From: Komarekiella delphini-convector SJRDD-AB1
GTDB taxonomy: Bacteria; Cyanobacteriota; Cyanobacteriia; Cyanobacteriales; Nostocaceae
DNA: 64,000 nucleotides
Reading direction: 5' to 3'
NCBI RefSeq assembly: GCF_014831675.1
Contig: NZ_VJXY01000009.1
Coordinates: forward strand, 62,001 to 126,000
Part shown: positions 1-8,211 of the stretch, one piece after another
Numbering within the stretch: position 1 is the stretch's first letter
Layout: the number at the start of each line of letters is the position of its first letter
The notes under the pieces: generated by a model
Seen by the model: only the letters and a program-made list of their open reading frames with translations
What the model was told of the DNA's origin: nothing
The model's database searches: none
Position numbers and translations under genes: made by a program

Positions 1-1825
1 CAGGTTGTGATTCAGAATTTAGTTGCCGATCAAAGTTAGCCAAATCTTGATCTAATTGCTCCAACTGCTGTTCATTCAAGGAAATATTGGGTAAAGAAGG
101 AGTCTGAGTTTCCTTAGAAGAAAGCAAATTTTCGTGTGGCGAAGCGGGAATGTAATAATCTAAAAAGTGTTCTTGAGTGTCATCGTGTACGACTTCCGAT
201 GTGGCGATTGGCATCGCAATTCCCGTTGATTCTGTAATTACTGAATTATTCACAGAAGATGATACTTCCGGCTGTTGTTGCTCACTGCCTGCATCCGCCA
301 ATAAATCAGTCAGAGTTGTAATTGTATCAGTAATAGATGGCTGAACACGGAGTTGCACAGGTAAACTGTCTATTGGCAAAACCTCTTCTTGTGGCAAGGT
401 AAAGAAACCAACAGGTGTAGCTAAGACAGTATCCTCTTCAAACAATGACTCTTGTGGCTGTGATGATGTTGTGGCTTGTACTGGTTCCTCTTGAGTTTCT
501 TCTGGTTTAGGGTTGTTTAGCTCTAAAAAACCCGCCTCTGGCAGATCAGACCAAGGATCTGGCATTACAACCGCAGAATCCGCTTGTTGCAATTGATTAG
601 TTGGAGGTTGAGGTGAGCTTTCAGCGATATTCAACGCCGATGGCGAGCCTGCAACATCGCCAGTACCAAATAAACTGGCATAAAGTTGGTCTACTTCATC
701 ACCTAACTCAAAATTATCTTGCTGTAATTCAGTTGAGTTTGGATCAGATCCAGACGAGTCTACACCAAGTTGCAGTAGTACAGCATCTAGATCCTCTATA
801 TTGGCAGTATCCTGTTGATCGGAATTAATTACGAGAGGAGATATTTCTAGTTGAGCAAACTCTGAAGCTTGGGGTACAACCTCAGTACTGCTAGTAGTTG
901 GTATTGCTACTGAATTAATTAATGATGGTGATGGAATTGGTATTTCAGCTTCTAAACTGGGGAAAGATGGTTGGATAGAGGATTGTTGCTGCAAATACTG
1001 GGTTAAATTGTTGAGAAAGTTCGCCATCAATTGTTCGCCTTGCACTCCTTTGCTATGCATTCTTGCTAGTGCTTGCGATAAAGATTCGTGATATGTATTA
1101 ATGTTGCGCTGTAGTGCCTCAAAAACAACATTTACAGTCCCATCTAGTGATAGTAAGCGTTGATCTAGCTCTCTGGACAACTGTGTTAACCGTTCGATGC
1201 GATCTGGTGACTCTAACAAAGGTTGTGTCGCGGAGGTTGTTAGTTCTACGTTCGCGCTATTACTTGCTTTTGAGGAACTGGGAGAATTTATTAAATTTTG
1301 TGCTAAATGTGGTGTTATTGGCACAAGACGAGTCATGAGTACCTGTAAAAACTCGGTAATCATCTGCTCCTGTTTTGCCAACTGCTGTGCTAAAGAGTAG
1401 TTTTGCGATCGCCTCTGCTCTAACTGTCTAATTTCTTGGACAAGAGTTGCTCGCTCTTGCAACAATCCTTCTAATTCTGTTCGCAAGGGCTGTATTAATC
1501 CTGAAAATTCACTTTTTAATTGTTCTGCTCCAAGACTGTTCTGCTGTTGATCAGGTTCATCTAACAGTGAAGACTGGTTGTTACCTTGGTCGATAAATCT
1601 CGCTAACAAAGGCGATACTAGCTGTCCAGAGGACTGATTTGGAGTGGCGCTTTCTAATGCCTCACTTTCTTGTAGCTTAACTAGGAATTCGCGAATTCGT
1701 TGTAAAACTTCTTTAGGCTCTTGCGCCTGACCAGACAGCAACCTAGATAGGCGCTTACCACCGCTGGCAAGTAAGTTGTCAATGTCTGCGATCAGTTGTT
1801 GAGTTTCATCTGCGCGGAAAGTCAC
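1..1825 (-). CDS. Large low-complexity, partly coiled-coil protein (C-terminus beyond window)
   Basis: An uninterrupted minus-strand frame of 608 codons runs from a GTG at 1825 to the window edge, so the C-terminus is missing. The GTG start (V-T-F-R-A-D-E-T) is favoured because AAGGTG lies about 8 nt upstream and a TGA occurs in frame two codons before it. Residues 1-300 are helical and Gln/Glu/Leu rich, with coiled-coil-like stretches around 115-160 and 215-280. The rest is acidic and rich in Ser, Thr, Pro and Gln with no recognisable domain, suggesting a disordered linker. I do not recognise the family. It is divergent from the DevH-like regulator across about 1 kb of non-coding DNA. Function unknown. 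Confidence 0.75.
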   Translation of the reverse strand, partial: MTFRADETQQLIADIDNLLASGGKRLSRLLSGQAQEPKEVLQRIREFLVKLQESEALESATPNQSSGQLVSPLLARFIDQGNNQSSLLDEPDQQQNSLGAEQLKSEFSGLIQPLRTELEGLLQERATLVQEIRQLEQRRSQNYSLAQQLAKQEQMITEFLQVLMTRLVPITPHLAQNLINSPSSSKASNSANVELTTSATQPLLESPDRIERLTQLSRELDQRLLSLDGTVNVVFEALQRNINTYHESLSQALARMHSKGVQGEQLMANFLNNLTQYLQQQSSIQPSFPSLEAEIPIPSPSLINSVAIPTTSSTEVVPQASEFAQLEISPLVINSDQQDTANIEDLDAVLLQLGVDSSGSDPNSTELQQDNFELGDEVDQLYASLFGTGDVAGSPSALNIAESSPQPPTNQLQQADSAVVMPDPWSDLPEAGFLELNNPKPEETQEEPVQATTSSQPQESLFEEDTVLATPVGFFTLPQEEVLPIDSLPVQLRVQPSITDTITTLTDLLADAGSEQQQPEVSSSVNNSVITESTGIAMPIATSEVVHDDTQEHFLDYYIPASPHENLLSSKETQTPSLPNISLNEQQLEQLDQDLANFDRQLNSESQP

Positions 1826-2880
1826 TTTAAATCACCTTAGCTAGAACTGTACGTCAACCAGTGTGGGAATTACTTTACAATTACCGTTCGCGTAGCGTCT
1901 CCGATAGGAGAAGTTTTGAGTGGTAAAAGCGCTTCTTTTATGGCCGAAGCTGCGCTTAGCTTGCTTTGACCTAGGGGTACAGAGCTGTTTCACCGCTGCT
2001 TAGACTTCTGACTGCCATTATGTTAACGATTCATGGGAGTCGTAGTAATCGTTAATCAACATCTGGTTTAGAAGATTAGCTTGACAGCTAATTGTATGAG
2101 AATACACACAATATTCCGCGGTTCCGCTAGCGCGATAGTTTACACGGCACTGTGTTCTTTTACTAAATAGCCAATGTTACAACCACACGGACTTAATAGC
2201 ATAAAACATAGAAAAAAATGCAACAATCAAGCAAACTGCCTTTATTGATGAACACTGGAATCTCAATACCAAATCGACAACCTCAGTAAATACTACTTTG
2301 ATGGTTACTAAGCTAAATAGTATACCTATAAACCAAGTAATGCTGAGTATCTCATCAGTACTGAGAAGTCAACTGCATGGGCGAAGAGAAGTCTGATGGT
2401 CTGCATTACTATTGCCGAGAGGCACATAGTGCTTAGAACTTTAGTGGCTTCGCTCCTTACTTAGCACAGGCTGCGCTAACAATACGGGCTAAACGCCCCG
2501 CTACGCTAACAGCACTGTTTCGGTAATTAGATAGCAAAATGGTTTATTTTACTTAGTTCTCTATTACTGATAACCGCTAAAATACGTGAGCAAAAATTTA
2601 CTAGCTTGAGTATCATTGATTTTGTCTGTCTATATTTTAAATAACCAAATTTGCAGTGCAGCTACCCCCTTAGAAATACTTCAGCGGCTCATAAACTACT
2701 TTTTGCAAAACTTTGACTTCTTTGTAAACCCATAAAAGGTTATTTAGAAAAACGTTCTTGTCGCTTTCTTGTGTAGCATAGTTTAGTTTTATTTTTGAAA
2801 GAGGCTGTGCTTTGATAGCTTAGGCTGAAGATGGTGCTCTTGTTTTTTATGTATATAGCCGCTTAAATAAAGATGTTGTA
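1826..2880. other. Long non-coding region between divergent genes
   Basis: About 1,055 bases without a credible gene. It carries several dispersed-repeat fragments: a GTTCGCGTAGCG-type palindrome at 1886-1923, a GCTAGCGCG piece near 2125, and a string of CGCTAACA/GCTACGCTAAC words at 2440-2515. The last 250 bases are AT-rich and probably hold the promoter of the downstream Crp-family gene. A near match to an NtcA site (GTA-N8-TAG, 2776-2789) is too weak to call. Confidence 0.6.
1886..1923. repeat. Small palindromic dispersed repeat (GTTCGCGTAGCG type)
   Basis: Begins GTTCGCGTAGCG and ends in a CTCC/GGAG palindrome. Related copies occur in this window near 26020, 47442, 58711 and (inverted) 59206. 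It is intergenic with no coding potential. Such small dispersed palindromes are common in Nostoc-type genomes. Confidence 0.6.
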
Positions 2881-3582
2881 ATGGAAGACCGATATAGCTT
2901 GCAGGCACCCGCTAATCCTTGGATGATCACGTCGGCTCCCTTTTTCCAAGGGTTGCCCGAAGCTGTTGTGGAACCAGCCCTGACCCATCTTGTTACCCGT
3001 ACTCACCCAGCTAATCAAGTAATTCTGCTGGAAAATGACTGGGGTGGTTCTGTGTATTTTATTGGGGATGGATGGGTCAAAATTCGCACATACAACATGG
3101 AAGGCAAAGAGGTAACGCTGAATATTCTCGGTAAGGGGGAATTATTTGGTGAAATGGCGGCGTTAGATGAAGTACCTCGATCTACCGATGTAATTACTCT
3201 TACTCCTACGGTGATTGGTAGTATGCCTGCTCAAGATTTTGTCAAGTTACTTCAAATAGAACCCTTGGCGGGAGTCCGATTATCGCAACTGATGGCACGA
3301 CGTTTGCGGCAAGTAAATCGCCGCTTGCGGTTACGAGAATCTGATAGCCAGTCGCGGGTGGCAGATACATTACTATTTTTGGCAGAAGGTCAAGGAAAAA
3401 AAGGGGATACAGGCACCGAAATTCCTAATTTACCTCACCGGGAATTAAGTAGTTTGAGTGGATTGGCGCGGGAAACAGTGACACGAGTATTGACAAGACT
3501 GGAAAAAAAAGGGTTGATTAAACGGGATCAGGACACTATTTGTATTCCCGATTTGTCAGCCTTGGAAAGAATGATCGTTTAA
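2881..3582 (+). CDS. devH: Crp/Fnr-family transcription regulator, DevH-like
   Basis: 233-residue protein with an N-terminal cyclic-nucleotide-binding beta-roll (about 20-125), a dimerisation helix (about 130-165) and a Crp-type winged helix-turn-helix (about 185-213, HRELSSLSGLARETVTRVL). The phosphate-cassette region reads GELFGEMAALDEVPRS (86-101) and keeps the Arg-Ser pair that in Crp contacts the cyclic-nucleotide phosphate, so ligand binding is possible. From memory it closely resembles Anabaena DevH, which is required for the heterocyst glycolipid layer; the name is recognition, not a search result. It is clearly not NtcA. ATG 2881 has a weak ribosome-binding site; Met15 (2923) is an alternative start. 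The DUF2232 gene starts 14 bases after its stop, so the two are probably co-transcribed. Confidence 0.75.
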   Translation: MEDRYSLQAPANPWMITSAPFFQGLPEAVVEPALTHLVTRTHPANQVILLENDWGGSVYFIGDGWVKIRTYNMEGKEVTLNILGKGELFGEMAALDEVPRSTDVITLTPTVIGSMPAQDFVKLLQIEPLAGVRLSQLMARRLRQVNRRLRLRESDSQSRVADTLLFLAEGQGKKGDTGTEIPNLPHRELSSLSGLARETVTRVLTRLEKKGLIKRDQDTICIPDLSALERMIV

Positions 3583-3596
3583 CAACTTGTCATAAT

Positions 3597-4337
3597 ATGA
3601 GCATTTTAGATTCTTTGCCAGATGAGCCGGAGGAAGATCTATCACCTGAATCTCAAGCTTCCCTAAATCAATGGTCAGATACACAAGCGCAGTTGATGCA
3701 TCCCCAATTAAAATCTGATGCGCCCTTGAGGATGGTGGAAACAGCATTTTTAGCTAGTACTGCTAGCTTGATTTGGTTTATTAATTTCTATTTTCCGTTG
3801 GGCCCATTGTTGCGGATCTTTTTTCCAGTACCGATCGCTCTAGTTTATCTGCGTTGGGGTAAACGAGCGGCATGGATGGCAGCACTCACCTCTGGGCTGC
3901 TGCTAGCAGTACTTATGGGGCCATTTCGGAGTTTGTTATTTATTATGCCTTATGGGTTTATGGGCGTGCTTTTGGGAGCAACGTGGTATCGTCGCCGTGT
4001 TCCCTGGATTGTTTCCATCATTTTGGGTACGCTGCTGGGTACTTTGGGAGTCTTTTTCCGGCTGTGGTTACTGTCTGTATTGTCGGGTGAAGACTTGTGG
4101 ATTTATTTGATTACCCAAGTAACAGAATTCATCGAGTGGATATTTTTAAAGCTGGGTTTACTAGCAAGTCCCAGTGTATTTTTAATTCAAGTAGGAGCGA
4201 TCGCTGTAATCATACTCAACAACTTTGTCTACCTGTTTGTGGTACATCTGGCAGCATGGCTACTTTTTGATCGTCTGGGAAATCCCATTCCGCGCCCGCC
4301 AAATTGGGTACAAGTCCTCATGGATTATGAAGGTTAG
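3597..4337 (+). CDS. DUF2232-type multi-spanning membrane protein
   Basis: 246 residues from ATG 3597 (M-S-I-L-D-S-L-P-D). An upstream in-frame ATG at 3540 is rejected because it lies inside the preceding regulator gene. The first 45 residues are acidic and soluble. The rest is very hydrophobic, with about six to seven membrane segments separated by short basic loops (WGKRAAW, WYRRRVPW). This fits the DUF2232 family of bacterial inner-membrane proteins, whose function is poorly known. It follows the DevH-like regulator by 14 bases and precedes the CobT-like gene, after a repeat-bearing gap. Confidence 0.7.
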   Translation: MSILDSLPDEPEEDLSPESQASLNQWSDTQAQLMHPQLKSDAPLRMVETAFLASTASLIWFINFYFPLGPLLRIFFPVPIALVYLRWGKRAAWMAALTSGLLLAVLMGPFRSLLFIMPYGFMGVLLGATWYRRRVPWIVSIILGTLLGTLGVFFRLWLLSVLSGEDLWIYLITQVTEFIEWIFLKLGLLASPSVFLIQVGAIAVIILNNFVYLFVVHLAAWLLFDRLGNPIPRPPNWVQVLMDYEG

Positions 4338-4360
4338 TCCAAAGTCAAGATGGCTGTTCA

Positions 4361-4430
4361 TCTTTGGGTCTTAGTGCCTTGGTAGTGAAAAATTTACTTT
4401 TGAACCACTAAGGCGCAAAGACACCAAGAA
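4361..4430. repeat. Imperfect inverted repeat, TTAGTGCCTTGG type
   Basis: Left arm with TCTTAGTGCCTTGGTAGT and right arm with ACCACTAAGGCGCAAAGACA pair imperfectly around an AT-rich loop. A related copy lies at 47277-47346. Intergenic between the DUF2232 and CobT-like genes. Confidence 0.6.
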
Positions 4431-4489
4431 AAATATATTACGCCTTAAAAGGGCTAGAGTAGTTAACTTTGACCCTTGACCCTTAACTT

Positions 4490-5737
4490 ATGATTCGTAT
4501 TTATACCCAAATAGAACAAGGTGAAGAATGGCTGCAACGGCATCGCGGTTGTGTACCTGTATTTACCTGCGTTTTAGGTTTTACTGAAACTGGTTTGATT
4601 CCAGGAATTTCGGCAGCTGGTCGAACGCCCGAAGATCGCAAATATACTGCTTGTGCTGATGCCGAGTTTTTGTATTACGGTTCGGAACGAAAGCCTCAAT
4701 ATCCCCTTCCACCTCTGGCGGCGGGGGCTTCGCCTGTGCTGATTTCTCGCGCTGTTGTTGAGGCATTCAAGATACCAGTTTATTTATTTAATGCTGGTTT
4801 ACCCCAACCTCCTGCTGTGCCAGCAATTGATTTGGGTGGCACTCCTGCTAGGTGTTTAAGTAAAGGCGTTGCTATGGAATTAACAACGGTACGCCATTTG
4901 TTAGAGCAAGGATTACTGTGGGGAGAACGTCTTGCTGGCAATATTCAACAGGGATATTTGATTTTAGGTGAGTGCGTCGTTGGAGGCACTACAACCGCTC
5001 TAGCAATTTTAACTGGCTTGGGCATAGAGGCAGCGGGAAAAGTCAATAGTAGCCACCCTGTTTGTAATCACGCGCAAAAGTGGGCGCTAGTACAAGCGGG
5101 GTTGGAGAGGATAAGGGGGAGAGGGGAAGCAGGGAAAGCAGGGGGAGCAGCAAGAGAAGTTGCCAGGAGGGTTTCCCTCCAAGCAAACTTCGGGGAAGCA
5201 AAAGTAATATCTTCTTTATCCCCCTTATCTCCTTCGTCTTTCTCAATTGATCCTTTAGAACTGGTCGCCGCAGTAGGCGATCCGATGCAAGTGGTGGTAG
5301 CGGGGATGGCGATCGCTGCTAGTCGCAGTTGTGGCGTTTTGCTGGCTGGCGGGACGCAAATGCTGGCGGTTTATGCTTTGATGAGTGCGATCGCTCAAGC
5401 TTACTCTTTATCATGGCAACCAACAGAAGTAATCGTAGGTACAACCCGCTGGGTAGCAGAAGACCTGACTGGTAGTACGGTTGATTTAGCCCTCAGCTTA
5501 GCTAAAAGTAGCCTCACTCAAAGTGGAGGAACTCCTCCCCTATTAGCAACTCAACTGAGTTTTGCTGATTCTCGTTATTCTCAATTCCAAGCTTATGAGC
5601 AGGGTTTTGTGAAAGAAGGTATGGGCGCTGGAGCCGCTTGCATAGCTGCCCATCTCAGCTACGATTGGCAGCAAAATCAACTTTTGGCTGCCATTGAAAA
5701 CCAATTTGAGCGTTTATGCTTAGTCAATAGCCAATAA
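4490..5737 (+). CDS. cobT: CobT-type nicotinate-nucleotide phosphoribosyltransferase (TIGR00303-like), with in-frame insertion
   Basis: 415 residues resembling the cyanobacterial/archaeal CobT branch. These enzymes make alpha-ribazole phosphate (or an equivalent lower-ligand nucleotide) from NaMN for cobamide assembly; cyanobacteria typically make pseudocobalamin. Seen: N-terminal FTCVLGFTETGLIPGISAAG (25-44), the phosphate-loop-like LGECVVGGTTTALAILTGLG (159-178), and a Gly-rich C-terminal segment (GVLLAGGTQMLAVYAL). Residues about 208-250 are low complexity (R-G-R-G-E-A-G-K-A-G-G-A-A), encoded by G-rich repeat DNA at about 5108-5240. This makes the protein some 45 residues longer than I would expect for the family. 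The frame stays open through the insert, so it is probably functional. Confidence 0.8.
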   Translation: MIRIYTQIEQGEEWLQRHRGCVPVFTCVLGFTETGLIPGISAAGRTPEDRKYTACADAEFLYYGSERKPQYPLPPLAAGASPVLISRAVVEAFKIPVYLFNAGLPQPPAVPAIDLGGTPARCLSKGVAMELTTVRHLLEQGLLWGERLAGNIQQGYLILGECVVGGTTTALAILTGLGIEAAGKVNSSHPVCNHAQKWALVQAGLERIRGRGEAGKAGGAAREVARRVSLQANFGEAKVISSLSPLSPSSFSIDPLELVAAVGDPMQVVVAGMAIAASRSCGVLLAGGTQMLAVYALMSAIAQAYSLSWQPTEVIVGTTRWVAEDLTGSTVDLALSLAKSSLTQSGGTPPLLATQLSFADSRYSQFQAYEQGFVKEGMGAGAACIAAHLSYDWQQNQLLAAIENQFERLCLVNSQ

Positions 5738-5796
5738 CAAAACTACCGGACTAAAAAAGCTTCCGGTAAATCTTTGAAATATTGACTATTGACTAA

Positions 5797-6171
5797 TTAG
5801 TGAATTCTTTCTCTAAGTAATTGTTCTTCTAGGGCTGCAATGCGATTGTATGCTGCTGTTAATTGTGCTGTCAGTCTTTGTATTTGAATTTCTGGTGTTA
5901 AGCTTTTATCTCCAGCTTGACGATTCAAGTCTAGATAAATACCATCTGTCAATACATCCTTGTGTTCTAGGTCTGATTTAGAACTGATATTTCCCTTTAG
6001 AGGGTAACGTCCAGCCTCACTATTTTCCTGATAATTATCCCTTTCCTGTGTTTTTGCTAAGGAGCACTCTGATAAAGCTTGAGAAACTTTTGTTTCAAGT
6101 TGCTCAATCACTTGGTAGAGGGCATCCAGTTTATGGCTCAACGTCATAATCTGCTTCTGTAATGGCTCCAT
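5797..6171 (-). CDS. Small coiled-coil protein of unknown function
   Basis: 124 residues. Residues 1-40 (LSHKLDALYQVIEQLETKVS) and 92-124 (QIQRLTAQLTAAYNRIAALE) have clear leucine heptads and should form coiled coils. The middle 45 residues are polar and probably disordered. The ATG at 6171 has a GAAGG ribosome-binding site about 6 nt upstream. It converges with the cobT-like gene, leaving 59 bases between stops. No family recognised; it could be a scaffold or oligomerisation factor, but that is a guess. Confidence 0.6.
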   Translation of the reverse strand: MEPLQKQIMTLSHKLDALYQVIEQLETKVSQALSECSLAKTQERDNYQENSEAGRYPLKGNISSKSDLEHKDVLTDGIYLDLNRQAGDKSLTPEIQIQRLTAQLTAAYNRIAALEEQLLRERIH

Positions 6172-6536
6172 TTAATACCTTCAACCGTATATTTTCTCTA
6201 TGTTATTCAATTTACTGTTAATCTTAAACTTACTTATGAATTATTTAAGTATTCAAATTTTTTGGAGAAATATGATAATTTAATCCTTAATTCTAGACAT
6301 AACTCAATATTTACGACAATTAATACTGATTTATTGAGTAAAGTTAATTATTAAGCATTTATGCTCCGAAAAGCTTGCTAACTTTAGTCTATTTTTTAGA
6401 TTTGCCACCTTTATTAAGAAAATAATTCCAATTCAATTAATGATTGCAACAAACCCTTTGGTAGAGACGTTGCAATGCAACGTCTCTACGGTGGTTTATC
6501 TGTCGCATTTTTTTTTCAATATGGTATAATTGGCGC
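6172..6536. other. AT-rich intergenic region
   Basis: About 365 bases of AT-rich DNA between the start of the coiled-coil gene and the stop of the TetR gene. Apart from the palindrome at 6461-6489 I see no gene or RNA. Confidence 0.5.
6461..6489. repeat. Perfect palindrome, GTAGAGACGTTGCA type
   Basis: 14-base arms (GTAGAGACGTTGCA and TGCAACGTCTCTAC) around a single A. A diverged version of the same element is nested at 17693-17723. Typical of MITE-like dispersed repeats in filamentous cyanobacteria; it lies downstream of the TetR gene and could also act as a hairpin terminator. Confidence 0.7.
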
Positions 6537-7175
6537 CTAAATTTGGTAGGTTTGCAAATATGCTGTAATCAATGTTTTCGTTTCAGCTAGAAGTTGTTCG
6601 CGGAAGATTTGATCACGGGTAAAAGAGAGCCACAGCAACTCGTTGACAGCTTTTACAATGGTTGTAGCAATTAATTCACACTTTGCGCTATCTAAAGATG
6701 AGTTTCGCTGTTCTAGAAAATGAGCAAGTTCTTTGATAATCTGTGGGTCGTAAGTATCGAGGGTATTGATATCTGCTACTACCATCAGATCGATCAATTG
6801 TTCTAGTACGGCACGATAACCGGGATGATCGGTTGCAAACTGGTCAAAAGCATCAACCATGCGATCAACATAGACCGCGATTGGAGCCTCTGCTAGTTCG
6901 GTGTGAAGTTTCACAAACAGGTGATATTCCTGCTCAAAGTAATGATTTGCCAAAGCTTTTAGAATCGCTTCTTTGTCAGGAAAAAACTGGTAGAGCGAGC
7001 CAATAGGTACTTCCGCACGAGTTGCGATCGCTCGTGTTGTGGTCTGATCGTAGCCACTTTCGATAAATAGCTGCTCAGCAACACCAAGGATGGATTGGAC
7101 GCGCTCCTGGCTGCGTACCTGCTTTGGTTGCCGCCGCATTTTTGCTGGCTTTTGAAGATCATTTGCCATCGCCAA
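6537..7175 (-). CDS. TetR/AcrR-family transcriptional regulator
   Basis: 212 residues. A short basic N-terminal arm (MRRQPKQVRSQERVQ) is followed by a canonical TetR helix-turn-helix at about 25-72 (AEQLFIESGYDQTTTRAIAT, then GSLYQFFPDKEAI). The C-terminal all-helical ligand domain has no diagnostic motif, so the inducer cannot be read. It is divergent from the Coq4-like gene, and the 94-base gap contains two near-identical palindromes that are the obvious operator. TetR regulators usually repress the divergent neighbour and themselves. Start ATG 7175; Met3 (7169) is an alternative. Confidence 0.88.
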   Translation of the reverse strand: MAMANDLQKPAKMRRQPKQVRSQERVQSILGVAEQLFIESGYDQTTTRAIATRAEVPIGSLYQFFPDKEAILKALANHYFEQEYHLFVKLHTELAEAPIAVYVDRMVDAFDQFATDHPGYRAVLEQLIDLMVVADINTLDTYDPQIIKELAHFLEQRNSSLDSAKCELIATTIVKAVNELLWLSFTRDQIFREQLLAETKTLITAYLQTYQI

Positions 7176-7193
7176 AAATCATCCTTGCAAAAA

Positions 7194-7236
7194 ATGAACA
7201 ATGTTCATATTATAGAGATATGAACATTGTTCATAT
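7194..7236. promoter_or_regulatory. Double palindromic operator between TetR and Coq4-like genes
   Basis: Two palindromes, ATGAACAATGTTCAT (7194-7208) and ATATGAACATTGTTCATAT (7218-7236), have centres 26 bases apart and share the half-site ATGAACA. They begin 18 bases upstream of the tetR start and end 33 bases before the Coq4-like start. Such paired palindromes in a divergent gap are the usual TetR binding arrangement, so cooperative binding of two dimers is likely. Binding itself is inference. Confidence 0.85.
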
Positions 7237-7269
7237 CTTACTTCAATTCTACCTAGCGGAGGTAATTGT

Positions 7270-7980
7270 ATGCAGTCGATGAATTCCGAGTATTTGCAAC
7301 CAGTTAAAGGTAATAGCGGACAGATGTGGACGAGCGCCAAAAACTTCTTTCGGATGTTAAAAGCGACAAAAGCATTCTTGACACTGCTCATCGACGATAG
7401 CGGAAATCTAGGTGCAGTTGAAAAGTTGAGCACTGGTTTGGTTGACACTCATGCTTTTGAGGTTGCCGTTGAGGCAATGAAGCTAAAGCCAGAAGTCGCT
7501 GAAATAATTGCAGAACGCTATATGGCTCCCCCGCATGATTTGGAAGCTCTGTTGCAGTATCCCAAGGACTCGTTGGGCTATACCTATGCCAGCAGCATGA
7601 AACAGTCAGGTTTTCAGACATTGGCGGCTGAAGTCGAAATTGACTCGGATACCAGCTACGTTGAAAATCGCTGGCAACAAACCCACGATATTTGGCACAT
7701 TATTACCGGATTTGACACCAGTGAAATCGGTGAAATTGGTTTGCAAGCATTCTACCTGGCACAATTTCAGCTACCGCTTGCAAGTATGCTGATCGCCAAT
7801 GCTTTGATTAGCATCACGCTGTTCCAGCCTGAAGTTCTATCTCCACTTCTGGGCGCGATTGCCAAGGGATGGCAAATGGGTCAAACAGCTAAACCACTGA
7901 TTGCCCAAAAATGGGAAGAAGCTTGGGAAAAACCAGTTGCGGTGTGGCAATTAGAACTGAATGTGCAACCCATTTCATAA
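7270..7980 (+). CDS. Coq4-family protein
   Basis: 236 residues with the Coq4 metal motif HDxxH-x11-E: His139, Asp140, His143 (HDIWH) and Glu155. In eukaryotes Coq4 acts in ubiquinone biosynthesis. Cyanobacteria make plastoquinone rather than ubiquinone, so the role here is open; quinone or prenyl-lipid chemistry is a reasonable inference. A strong GGAGG at 7258-7262 sits 7 nt before ATG 7270. It is probably repressed by the divergent TetR through the double operator, implying induction by a small molecule. No operon partner follows; the next gene is convergent. Confidence 0.85.
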   Translation: MQSMNSEYLQPVKGNSGQMWTSAKNFFRMLKATKAFLTLLIDDSGNLGAVEKLSTGLVDTHAFEVAVEAMKLKPEVAEIIAERYMAPPHDLEALLQYPKDSLGYTYASSMKQSGFQTLAAEVEIDSDTSYVENRWQQTHDIWHIITGFDTSEIGEIGLQAFYLAQFQLPLASMLIANALISITLFQPEVLSPLLGAIAKGWQMGQTAKPLIAQKWEEAWEKPVAVWQLELNVQPIS

Positions 7981-8211
7981 CCCGAATGTCAAGGTCATGC
8001 GATCGCACAACCTACAAAACACAGCTCAAAGTATAAAGATGAGAGTGAAGCTAAGCGTGACCAATAGGTTGTAAGCCGTGAGTCATAAACCAAGGAAGAT
8101 TATCCCGATCTGTCGCATTTAATAATGACTAAATGACTCGTTGAACTCACGTTAAAACTGTAAAAATCTGCGAGTGAATTTAAAACTAATTAGGTGCAGT
8201 ACAAATTATGC

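Noticed and set aside
2776-2789. Near match to an NtcA site before the DevH-like gene
   Set aside because: One of six defined bases differs and no matching -10 box is clear.
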